A stretch of 9,925 nucleotides of DNA from Natrialbaceae archaeon B1-Br10_E2g27 (lineage in GTDB: Archaea; Halobacteriota; Halobacteria; Halobacteriales; Natrialbaceae), in NCBI GenBank assembly GCA_001563885.1, contig LKMM01000070.1, forward strand, positions 1 to 9,925, read 5' to 3'. Positions 1-5,360 of the stretch are shown here, one piece after another. Both the position numbers and the translations under genes were made by a program. Positions within the stretch are counted from its first letter, which is position 1; each line of letters starts with the position of its first letter. Under the pieces are notes generated by a model. It was not told the origin of the DNA and did no database searches. It was given only the letters and a program-made list of their open reading frames with translations.

Positions 1-1125
1 CTCCTCGAGGCCGGCTTCGACGTCTACCTGATCGACTGGGGCGAGCCCTCGAAACTCGATCGCAATCTTGGACTCGACGATTACGTCAACCGGTATATCG
101 ACAACTGTGTCGACGTCGTTCGCGAGCGTTCGGGCCAGGAGTCGATCAACATGCTTGGCTACTGTATGGGTGGAACGATGTCGGCGATGTACGCCGCACT
201 CCACCCAGAAAAGGTCCGCAATCTCGGCTTGATGGCTGCCGGGCTCTGTTTTGCCGGCGAAGGTGGCGTCCTCGAGATCTGGGGGGCCGACGAGTACTAC
301 GATCCCGAGGTCGTCACCGACACCTTCGACAACGTCCCGGCGGACTTCCTCGATGTCGGCTTTGCGCTGATGGACCCCGTTGCGAACAACGTAACCAAAT
401 ACGTCCGCTTTTATGACAACGTCGAAGATGGGGAGTTCGTCGAGAACTTCGCCCGAATGGAACGCTGGCTGGATGAGGGTATCGACGTTGCCGGCAAGGC
501 CTACCAGGAGTTTATCGAGGATATCTACCAGGAGAACAAACTCTACAGAAACGAACTCGAACTCAACGGCCACACGGTCGATCTCGAGCGAATCGACATG
601 CCCGTCCTCCAGATCGTCGCCGAGTACGACCACCTCATCCCGCCAGGGGCCTCGAAGCCGTTCAACGAGGCGATCGCCTCCGAGGACACCGACGTCTTCG
701 AGTTCGCGACGGGCCACATCGGGATGTCGGTCTCCTCACGGAGCCACGCCGAACTCTGGCCGGACGTCTGTGAGTGGTTCGAAGAGCGTTCGAACGGAGA
801 TTCAGAGGCTGAAGCGGTCGAATCCGAGGACGAAGACGCCACACTCACTGCGGACGCTGCCAGTGACGAACCCGACGCTGCGGATCGTACCAACGGCGGC
901 TCGAGCGCCGACACCGTCACCGACAAATCGACTTCGGAGGCAGAGTCCGGAGATGATCTCACCGAACTGAGCGGTGTTGGCCAGGCCTACGCTGAGGACT
1001 TACACGAGGCCGGTATCGACTCCTTTGAGGATCTCGCCGAAGCCGACGTTACCGAACTCGCGTCGACGACGGGTATCTCACCGAGCCGAATCGAAGACTG
1101 GATCGAACAAGCCACACAGCAGTGA
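1..1125 (+). CDS. phaC: Class III poly(3-hydroxyalkanoate) synthase subunit PhaC, 5'-truncated by the window
   Basis: The catalytic subunit of the PhaEC synthase polymerises 3-hydroxyacyl-CoA into PHA on cytoplasmic granules. The reading frame is open from base 1, so the N-terminus (roughly 110 residues by family length) lies outside the window. The visible 374 residues show an alpha/beta hydrolase core: the lipase-like box GYCMGG with nucleophile Cys55 (visible numbering), Asp210 in EYDHLIPP and His239 in TGHIGMS, which form the Cys-Asp-His triad of PHA synthases. After the core comes an acidic Ser/Asp/Glu/Ala-rich linker (about 263-318). A helix-hairpin-helix-like tail follows (about 320-374, with LSGVG and a second similar helical unit). 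Haloarchaeal PhaC proteins are known to have a longer C-terminus than bacterial ones. The partner phaE, usually just upstream, would be off the left edge. A hairpin follows the stop codon. Confidence 0.95.
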   Translation, partial: LLEAGFDVYLIDWGEPSKLDRNLGLDDYVNRYIDNCVDVVRERSGQESINMLGYCMGGTMSAMYAALHPEKVRNLGLMAAGLCFAGEGGVLEIWGADEYYDPEVVTDTFDNVPADFLDVGFALMDPVANNVTKYVRFYDNVEDGEFVENFARMERWLDEGIDVAGKAYQEFIEDIYQENKLYRNELELNGHTVDLERIDMPVLQIVAEYDHLIPPGASKPFNEAIASEDTDVFEFATGHIGMSVSSRSHAELWPDVCEWFEERSNGDSEAEAVESEDEDATLTADAASDEPDAADRTNGGSSADTVTDKSTSEAESGDDLTELSGVGQAYAEDLHEAGIDSFEDLAEADVTELASTTGISPSRIEDWIEQATQQ

Positions 1126-1133
1126 CGTCCTCC

Positions 1134-1158
1134 CCGCTCGGACAGCTGCTCCGAGCGG
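1134..1158. terminator. Perfect hairpin between convergent phaC and cheW-like genes
   Basis: CCGCTCGGA (1134-1142) and TCCGAGCGG (1150-1158) form a perfect 9-bp stem with a 7-nt loop. It begins 9 nt after the phaC stop and 12 nt beyond the stop of the convergent gene, so it could end or stabilise transcripts from both sides. Only a short TTTA follows on the plus strand, so it is not a classic U-tract terminator. The inverted repeat is seen; the terminator role is inferred. Confidence 0.5.
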
Positions 1159-1170
1159 AGAACTCGTTTA

Positions 1171-1866
1171 TCACGGATGGTGGGCATCCGAACGTCGGTA
1201 TCTGGATGCCGCAAGGAGTGTCTCGACGTCGATCAGTGGGATGATTTCTATGACCTCCTCGTGTGCTCTGGATGACCCCGTCGATCTGCCATCCGCATCG
1301 ATTGACTGGTCGTCACTGTCTCCCCCCAGTTGCGACGAGGAAGGCCGTCGTCCCGAGCCAACGCGGGTTCGCTGTCGTCGTTGAATAAGCGCCCCCACGA
1401 GTGGATGGTCCAGCGCATCACCGGAGATGGGCTCTCCCTCGAGATCTCCGGCTTCTAAGATGTTTTTTTCGGGCACGGCATCGACGGTGAGGACGTCGTC
1501 GACCTGGACCGCCGCGGGCTGTTGGTCGTCCGGAACGTTCAATACGAGCAGTTGCTCACGACCGGGCCGGTCGTTGTCAGAGGGGAAGAACAGTCCCGGA
1601 TCGATAACGGCTGTAATCTCCCCGCGTAGATCGGTGAGGCCGTCGACGGCGTTCGGGCCCCGTGGCACCCGCGTAAACTCCGCTGGGACGTCCGTAATCG
1701 AGGCGACCTCGTCGACGTGAATTGCGAGTCGGTGTTCGCCAATGCCGAACAGGACAAATCGGACGCGCTCTTCTGGCTCTTCGGGCTCCGATCGCTCTCG
1801 CTCTCGCTGCTCTGTTGGCGGATCGATATCGATCCCGAGCAGCTTCTCGGGAAGTTCCGGTGTCAT
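1171..1866 (-). CDS. CheW-domain chemotaxis coupling protein, long form with linker
   Basis: CheW couples methyl-accepting transducers to the kinase CheA beneath the membrane. In this 231-residue protein the CheW fold starts near residue 34 (VRFVLFGIGEHRLAI). It continues through the typical segment where RVPRGPNAVDGL leads into LRGEITAVIDP (about 66-90), and the closing strand is IIPLIDVETLL (208-218). Residues about 165-203 are a polar Ser/Asp/Arg-rich insert, seemingly disordered, between the core and the last strand, and residues 1-33 are a charged leader. The start at 1866 is supported by a TATA-like TTTTAC on the minus strand at 1896-1901. It diverges from a second CheW-like gene at 1999. 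No cheA or transducer gene is visible, so its signalling partner is unknown. The fold is confident; the role as a true CheW rather than an accessory coupling protein is inferred. Confidence 0.85.
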   Translation of the reverse strand: MTPELPEKLLGIDIDPPTEQRERERSEPEEPEERVRFVLFGIGEHRLAIHVDEVASITDVPAEFTRVPRGPNAVDGLTDLRGEITAVIDPGLFFPSDNDRPGREQLLVLNVPDDQQPAAVQVDDVLTVDAVPEKNILEAGDLEGEPISGDALDHPLVGALIQRRQRTRVGSGRRPSSSQLGGDSDDQSIDADGRSTGSSRAHEEVIEIIPLIDVETLLAASRYRRSDAHHP

Positions 1867-1998
1867 TGTTCGTGAGTGTTACTCACAGCCCAACAGTAAA
1901 AGATTGACCCTAGTTTGGCTCTCTAATACCGTACTGGCTCTCTTAGGGGACACAGTGCAAAGGATTTATCCACCCCGAGTGGATTGCTATGAAAGACG
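1867..1998. promoter_or_regulatory. Shared divergent promoter region of the two cheW-like genes
   Basis: For the minus-strand gene a TATA-like TTTTAC lies at 1896-1901, 30-35 nt from the ATG at 1866. For the plus-strand gene TTTATC lies at 1965-1970, 29-34 nt before the ATG at 1999. Both spacings imply leaderless or nearly leaderless mRNAs. The region also contains an inverted repeat at 1872-1886 and one of the four CTAG sites of the window (1910-1913). Confidence 0.55.
1872..1886. promoter_or_regulatory. Inverted repeat GTGAGT-N3-ACTCAC, candidate operator
   Basis: A perfect 6-bp dyad with a 3-nt spacer sits between the TATA-like element (1896-1901) and the start codon (1866) of the long CheW-like gene, over the expected transcription start. 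That is where archaeal repressors commonly bind. The dyad is seen; the operator role is inferred and a dyad this short can occur by chance. Confidence 0.35.
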
Positions 1999-2448
1999 AT
2001 GACGACCTCTCGAGATGGACGAAACGATGCTGGGAAGGGAAATGAGTTGACAGTTCTTTCATTTCTCGTCGCCGGGAATCGATACTGCGTCGATCTCGAG
2101 GCCGTCGATTCAGTTGTCGGCGTTGCCGAGCCAACGTCCATCGAGGACGCGGCCGATCCGTGGAACGCCGGCGAAATTAGTATTGAGGAAGCTACGATCC
2201 GAATCGTCGACCTCTCACGGATCGTCGGCACAGGTGGCCAATCGACAGGTGGCGATTCGGCGGTGATCGTTCTCTCGAGACCGACCAACGGGTCGGCCCG
2301 GTATGGCTGGCTCGTCGACGAGGTTGGAGTGAGCGAATCGATTCAGACGGTCCGGACGTCTCGGACCAGTACCGAAGCCGTCCGCGGCCGTGTTACGCTC
2401 GAGGCCGGTAGCGCGACCATGCTCGACGAGGAGGCGATGCACGGTTAG
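1999..2448 (+). CDS. Short, divergent CheW-like domain protein
   Basis: This 149-residue protein has a CheW-like layout. The first strand is LTVLSFLVAGNRYCVDL (about 17-33), followed by an AVDSVVGV segment, then a region where ATIRIVDLSRIVG stands in the place of the CheW motif of the LRGEITAVIDP type, and finally a strand pair ending in YGWLVDEVGV. The usual conserved RVPxxP-GL..LRG core is weakened (SIEDAADPWNAGEISIEEATIRIVDL), so it is a distant paralogue of its neighbour at 1171-1866. The C-terminus (RVTLEAGSATMLDEEAMHG) is short. The start at 1999 fits a TATA-like TTTATC at 1965-1970. The gene ends with two in-frame stops, TAG then TAA (2446-2451), 15 bp before the convergent DUF5803 gene. 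Role: probably taxis signalling, as scaffold or competitor of CheW; this is inference. Confidence 0.7.
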   Translation: MTTSRDGRNDAGKGNELTVLSFLVAGNRYCVDLEAVDSVVGVAEPTSIEDAADPWNAGEISIEEATIRIVDLSRIVGTGGQSTGGDSAVIVLSRPTNGSARYGWLVDEVGVSESIQTVRTSRTSTEAVRGRVTLEAGSATMLDEEAMHG

Positions 2449-2463
2449 TAAGCGTCTGGCCGC

Positions 2464-3237
2464 TCACTTGAGCCCTGGTGGCGGAGGGTCTGAATCGTCG
2501 TCGTCGATGTCGACATCCAGACCGAGTTCTTCGCGTTGTTCGCGCAAGCGTTTTACCTGCCGGTAGTAGTAGGCGATTCCAGCCCCGCCGAGTACTGTAA
2601 CCACTCCGACGAGCCCAACGAACAGCGGAATATCTCGAGTCTGGTAGTAGCGAACCGAGAGCGTGCTGTCGAGTTCTTCCCAGTCCAATCGCTCGCGGTC
2701 GTCGACGACTTCCCGGTCGTAGCCACCGGGGTTGACGTTGCCAAAGAGGAAATTCGTGGTTCGAGAGCCTTCGGGCGTCGTCAGCTCATAAGAGCCGTGG
2801 ACAAACGCCGGCAGCTGGAAGGTTCGGCTCCCGGCACTCCCGGAGTACGCGAGTGTCCCGTTGCCGTCCGGAACCCGGACCTCGGTACTCGAGCGCCCTT
2901 GGTCGATGTCGAGTTCCGAGCCGTTGAGTTCGGTGCCGTTTGGATACCAGTAGCGGACGCTGTGGATATCGAGTGCCTCTTCGCGGTAGAGACTCGAGCG
3001 ATACATCGAGAGTTCGTCGGTCTCGTTTAGGTCATAGACCGCACGGAACTCGCTGTCACCGATGATGCTGCCGCCTTCGATATCGATCGCCGCCGTTGCG
3101 TTGCGTTCTCGGAGATCGTCGTACTCCTGTTCGCGGTCGAGTTCCTCCTCAGAGATACCGCCGAAAATCATCGAACAGCCAGCTAATCCGATCAACGCGA
3201 CGACTACAATCGTTGCGAGGACCAACCGTCGGTTCAT
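2464..3237 (-). CDS. DUF5803-type haloarchaeal lipoprotein with C-terminal membrane helix
   Basis: The function is unknown; I recognise it as resembling the haloarchaeal DUF5803 family. The N-terminus is a signal sequence with a lipobox (LAGC, Cys21 the predicted lipid-anchored residue). Residues about 22-200 form an extracytoplasmic region with five N-glycosylation sequons (Asn46, 71, 100, 105, 126). A hydrophobic helix follows (about 203-224), then a charged Arg/Glu-rich segment and an acidic, proline-rich tail ending PPPPGLK. The protein thus appears fixed to the membrane at both ends with its middle outside. I chose the ATG at 3237 (257 residues): it lies 1 nt beyond the TGA of the upstream DUF2110 gene and puts a basic MNRR directly before the hydrophobic core. 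An ATG at 3252 would add five residues and overlap that gene. It is last in the tfe operon. Confidence 0.8.
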   Translation of the reverse strand: MNRRLVLATIVVVALIGLAGCSMIFGGISEEELDREQEYDDLRERNATAAIDIEGGSIIGDSEFRAVYDLNETDELSMYRSSLYREEALDIHSVRYWYPNGTELNGSELDIDQGRSSTEVRVPDGNGTLAYSGSAGSRTFQLPAFVHGSYELTTPEGSRTTNFLFGNVNPGGYDREVVDDRERLDWEELDSTLSVRYYQTRDIPLFVGLVGVVTVLGGAGIAYYYRQVKRLREQREELGLDVDIDDDDSDPPPPGLK

Positions 3238-3238
3238 A

Positions 3239-3910
3239 TCAGGGAACGACACAGCGGAGTTCCGCCGGTAGATAGCCGCCGACGCTTGCGAGCAGTCCCG
3301 GCGGGTCGGTGTCGTCGGTACAGATGACGCTCTGTTCTAACAATCCGAGTCGCTCGACGGTGACGTAATCCTGGGCGTGACCCGCCCGGTTGAGCGTCGC
3401 ACGCACTTCCGCACGCGTCGCGCTGTTGACGTTGAGTCGGCCATCGCCGCGGGTCCACGCATAGAGCCGATCGCGTTCGTCTTCGGTGAGTTGGGACTCG
3501 CCTTCGGCCTCGTAGACGAACTGCAACGGCAAGTGCTGGACGAGTCCGTACCGTTCGCGGATCTGTTCGGGCGAGCCAGGTCCAAGGCCGAGTTCGTCTG
3601 CTGGAATCCGTATCGGGCGGCCCGCATCGAGAACGAACCCGTCTTCGTCCCACGACTCGAGCGTGCCGGTGTAGGTCTCGCCGGTGATCGGTTCATCGGG
3701 AATCTCGCCAAAGGCCTCGGCAAGAACGTTTTCGGCGACCGTCGCATCCTCGCCCTCGAGGACGACATCGGGGAAATCGTCTTCCCGTATCGAGAGGTCG
3801 AAGCTGACCTCGAGGTCGCCGATTTCGTTGCCGATCAGCGAGCGAAGCGAGTCAGTGGCCCGCGCTCGGGCGTCACCTTCGACGTACAGTTTGGTTGCGA
3901 GCGTAACCAT
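3239..3910 (-). CDS. DUF2110 family archaeal protein, linked to tfe
   Basis: A 223-residue cytosolic protein that I assign to the DUF2110 family, whose biochemical function is not known to me. Residues about 76-107 (TGETYTGTLESWDEDGF, then VLDAGRPIRIPADELGL) look like an S1/OB-type beta barrel: a G-x-Y-x-G strand, an acidic turn, a G-F-V strand and an I-P-x-x-E-L ending. The segment starting at GRLNVNSATRAEVR (about 157-180) resembles a helix-hairpin-helix. Both suggest nucleic-acid contact, but this is pattern matching by eye. Its ATG overlaps the TGA of tfe by one base (TGATG on the minus strand), so the two are probably translationally coupled. The next gene starts 1 nt after its stop. The context argues for a role in transcription or RNA handling. 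Confidence 0.85.
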   Translation of the reverse strand: MVTLATKLYVEGDARARATDSLRSLIGNEIGDLEVSFDLSIREDDFPDVVLEGEDATVAENVLAEAFGEIPDEPITGETYTGTLESWDEDGFVLDAGRPIRIPADELGLGPGSPEQIRERYGLVQHLPLQFVYEAEGESQLTEDERDRLYAWTRGDGRLNVNSATRAEVRATLNRAGHAQDYVTVERLGLLEQSVICTDDTDPPGLLASVGGYLPAELRCVVP

Positions 3911-4434
3911 CAGGCGTCTGCGTCGACGTTTAATTCCTCGGCGAGCGCGTCGATCCGCTCGTCCATCGCGGTGACGAGTCGCCCGTTGTCCATCGAGTCA
4001 AGCGGCGAGCCACACTCGGGACACTCGAACCCGAAGTCCATCGCTTCGCCGAACTCGAAACGGATCGAACAGATCTCACAGAGATAAAACTCGTGATTTC
4101 GCTCGTACTCCTGTCGTTTTCGAAGGGCGTCGTGGAGTCGATACATCTCTTCTTGTAAGTTCTCTGGGATATTCTCGTATTCAAATGTCCAGAGATATGT
4201 CAGCCAGCCTGAATCCTCATCACGAAGCCGTCGGTAGCTCGCTAAATCGTTCTCGTATAAGATGAACAGCGCCCGTCGGACGTCGTTCAACTCGAGATCG
4301 AGCTCTTCGGCGAGTTCCTCGTCGGTTACCTCCCCGTCCGGTGGTGCCGCCGCGACGGGCATTCCCGTGGGACCGACCAGCTCGTGTAAGTACTTCTGGA
4401 TGACCGGATCCTCGAGCAGGTCTTCAAAAGCCAT
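3910..4434 (-). CDS. tfe: Transcription initiation factor E, alpha subunit (TFE)
   Basis: TFE helps TBP, TFB and RNA polymerase open promoter DNA and stays associated during early elongation. This 174-residue protein has the standard archaeal order. A winged-helix domain spans about 5-90 (VTDEELAEELDLELNDVRRAL is the recognition part, followed by the wing SGWLTYLWTFE). A basic/acidic helical linker covers about 90-112. A zinc ribbon has Cys119-x2-Cys122 and Cys138-x2-Cys141. An acidic helical C-terminus follows (AMDERIDALAEEL). All four zinc ligands are present and the length is normal. It is the first gene of a three-gene operon with DUF2110 and DUF5803; the stop overlaps the next start. A TATA-like CTTAAA (minus strand, 4460-4465) lies 26-31 nt upstream of the ATG, so the mRNA is probably leaderless. 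Confidence 0.96.
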   Translation of the reverse strand: MAFEDLLEDPVIQKYLHELVGPTGMPVAAAPPDGEVTDEELAEELDLELNDVRRALFILYENDLASYRRLRDEDSGWLTYLWTFEYENIPENLQEEMYRLHDALRKRQEYERNHEFYLCEICSIRFEFGEAMDFGFECPECGSPLDSMDNGRLVTAMDERIDALAEELNVDADA

Positions 4435-4459
4435 TACGGTATCCTAACGGCATATCGGC

Positions 4460-4465
4460 TTTAAG
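4460..4465 (-). promoter_or_regulatory. TATA-like box of the tfe operon
   Basis: CTTAAA on the minus strand, 26-31 nt before the tfe ATG at 4434. This is the only good TATA-like element ahead of the three-gene operon, and the spacing implies a leaderless transcript. Confidence 0.5.
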
Positions 4466-4526
4466 TCTTTTGAGGGGCGGCGGCGAAACGCGCGGTCGCC
4501 GGGTAGTATCATCCGGGGGCAATTGT

Positions 4527-4625
4527 CTCGTCGCAGGAAGACGAGTACCGGGACACAAATACAACATTCATACTATCGGACGGAACTGTATGAAGATTCT
4601 CGCCACCCCGTGGCGGTGAGAATCT
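4527..4625. repeat. Cluster of three inverted repeats, possible IS200/IS605-type end remnant or structured RNA
   Basis: Three dyads follow one another in the 220-bp gap between tfe and the amphi-Trp gene. First, CTCGTC (4527-4532) pairs with GACGAG (4540-4545). Second, TTCATAC (4567-4573) pairs with GTATGAA (4588-4594). Third, AGATTCTC (4594-4601) pairs with GAGAATCT (4618-4625), and inside it CCAC (4603-4606) pairs with GTGG (4610-4613) around a CCC loop. The third has the look of the right-end hairpins of IS200/IS605 and TnpB elements (TCTCGCC stem, then GAGAATCTCTCAC), but no tnpA or tnpB reading frame is present. A short tandem repeat CAGTAT-CAGTAT-CAG follows at 4644-4658, running into the stop of the amphi-Trp gene. 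The remaining bases of the gap show nothing else I can name. Confidence 0.5.
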
Positions 4626-4654
4626 CTCACGATTTACGTCCGGCAGTATCAGTA

Positions 4655-4906
4655 TCAGCCCTCTTGTTCGGTTACTTCCCACTCGAGGGTGAGCGTAATC
4701 TCCTCGCGTTCACCACCGAGCATCGGCGAGCGCTCTTGGACTTCGATGCTGTACTCGAGAACGGACGAGGGCGAAAGCGTCAAACGCTTGTTTCCGACCC
4801 GCACGTTGGCGGTGTCTCCATCGCGAAGTTCACGGGCCAGTTCCTGAAGTAGGTCCGATGCCTCCTCGCGTGCGATCTCGTCCGAAGATGTGGTCGTCTC
4901 GGCCAT
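4655..4906 (-). CDS. Small amphi-Trp domain protein
   Basis: An 83-residue acidic protein that fits the amphi-Trp domain family of unknown function. A helix with a Glu/Leu pattern (ASDLLQELARELRDGD, about 16-31) is followed by amphipathic beta strands (VRVGNKRLTL; VLEYSIEVQER; EEITLTLEWEV) with the conserved Trp near the C-terminus in LEWEV. There is no signal peptide or membrane helix, so it should be cytosolic. A TATA-like GTATAT on the minus strand (4931-4936) lies 25-30 nt ahead of the ATG, so it is probably transcribed alone as a leaderless mRNA. Related proteins often have very short reading frames of this size, so it is probably complete. No role can be inferred from neighbours. Confidence 0.82.
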   Translation of the reverse strand: MAETTTSSDEIAREEASDLLQELARELRDGDTANVRVGNKRLTLSPSSVLEYSIEVQERSPMLGGEREEITLTLEWEVTEQEG

Positions 4907-4930
4907 ACTCGAGCGTCCACAACGGGACGG

Positions 4931-4936
4931 ATATAC
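4931..4936 (-). promoter_or_regulatory. TATA-like box of the amphi-Trp gene
   Basis: GTATAT on the minus strand, 25-30 nt upstream of the ATG at 4906. It is the only AT-rich hexamer at a suitable distance. Confidence 0.5.
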
Positions 4937-4976
4937 GTTTTCGGTGAACTATCATACCGATGGTTGTCGTCTCGTT

Positions 4977-4995
4977 CCGGTAATCGCGTTATCGG
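4977..4995. repeat. Imperfect inverted repeat between two minus-strand genes
   Basis: CCGGTAA and TTATCGG flank a 5-nt loop (TCGCG), with one G-T mismatch in the seven-pair stem. It lies downstream of the small membrane protein gene (stop at 5038) and upstream of the amphi-Trp promoter, so it could be an RNA 3' end structure. The rest of 4907-5037 shows no further signal. Confidence 0.3.
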
Positions 4996-5037
4996 AGCCA
5001 GTAGACAGTCCCTTCGGGAGTATCAGGTCGGCCGCTG

Positions 5038-5259
5038 CTACTGCTCCGGTCGATCCGTATCCGCTCCCCGAACCATCGACCAGACCGCGATGAGGATCAC
5101 GAAGACCGTCGCGAACCCAAGCCCGTAGAACAGCCCCATCGCAAACGACTCTGGAAGGGTATGTCCGGTCGCCAGCAACACGACGATGTTCAATCCGACG
5201 AGGACAGCACCGAACATGTACCACTCGATCGCTGTCCCCGGTAGTGACGCCTCGCTCAT
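5038..5259 (-). CDS. Small two-helix membrane protein of unknown function
   Basis: I do not recognise the family. The 73-residue protein starts MSEASLPGTAIEWY. It has two hydrophobic helices: about residues 14-35 (FGAVLVGLNIVVLLATG core) and about 42-66 (FAMGLFYGLGFATVFVILIAVW core), joined by a short HTLPES loop. It ends with an acidic polar tail (GADTDRPEQ). I chose the ATG at 5259; the frame stays open up to an ATG at 5352, but the extra N-terminal 31 residues are basic and low in acidic residues, unlike the rest, and they would run over the thi4 promoter. The gene diverges from thi4 with about 100 bp between start codons. A weak T-rich element (GGTTTTCAG, minus strand, near 5284-5292) could serve as its TATA. 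Confidence 0.65.
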   Translation of the reverse strand: MSEASLPGTAIEWYMFGAVLVGLNIVVLLATGHTLPESFAMGLFYGLGFATVFVILIAVWSMVRGADTDRPEQ

Positions 5260-5329
5260 ACACCACCTTCCGCCGTCAGTCCCTGAAAACCTAGCCTTTC
5301 GAACGACCACAGCCTCCATCGCGACAGGC

Positions 5330-5335
5330 TTTTTA
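5330..5335 (+). promoter_or_regulatory. TATA-like box of thi4
   Basis: TTTTTA, 26-31 nt upstream of the thi4 ATG at 5361. With such spacing the mRNA would be leaderless, leaving no room for a 5' riboswitch; control must act at the DNA level. Confidence 0.55.
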
Positions 5336-5349
5336 CCACCCACTGCTAC

Positions 5350-5359
5350 CACCTAGTTG
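5350..5359. promoter_or_regulatory. CTAG-centred candidate ThiR operator at thi4
   Basis: The element CACCTAGTTG is a dyad of the form CA-N-CTAG-N-TG and lies between the TATA-like box and the start codon, ending 2 nt before the ATG. The same ACCTAG(C/T)T core appears at the same place in front of thiR (9310-9319). The sequence and its position are seen; binding by ThiR is inferred. Confidence 0.4.
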
Positions 5360-5360
5360 T

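Noticed and set aside
1989..2045. 18-codon upstream open frame (ATG at 1989) overlapping the short CheW-like gene
   Set aside because: It is only 21 nt from the TATA centre, too short to judge, and the ATG at 1999 fits the domain and promoter spacing better.
3377..4087. 236-residue plus-strand open frame opposite DUF2110 and tfe
   Set aside because: Antisense to conserved genes and crosses their boundary; no motif support.
4523..4852. 109-residue plus-strand open frame through the inverted-repeat cluster into the amphi-Trp gene
   Set aside because: It runs through perfect palindromes and then antisense to a recognisable gene; I could not match it to a TnpB C-terminus.
5260..5352. N-terminal extension of the small membrane protein to the ATG at 5352
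   Set aside because: The extra residues are basic and overlap the thi4 TATA box and CTAG element; the start at 5259 gives a normal acidic, leaderless-type gene.
5260..5360. TPP riboswitch ahead of thi4
   Set aside because: The TATA-to-ATG spacing leaves almost no 5' leader, and no THI-box sequence was seen.
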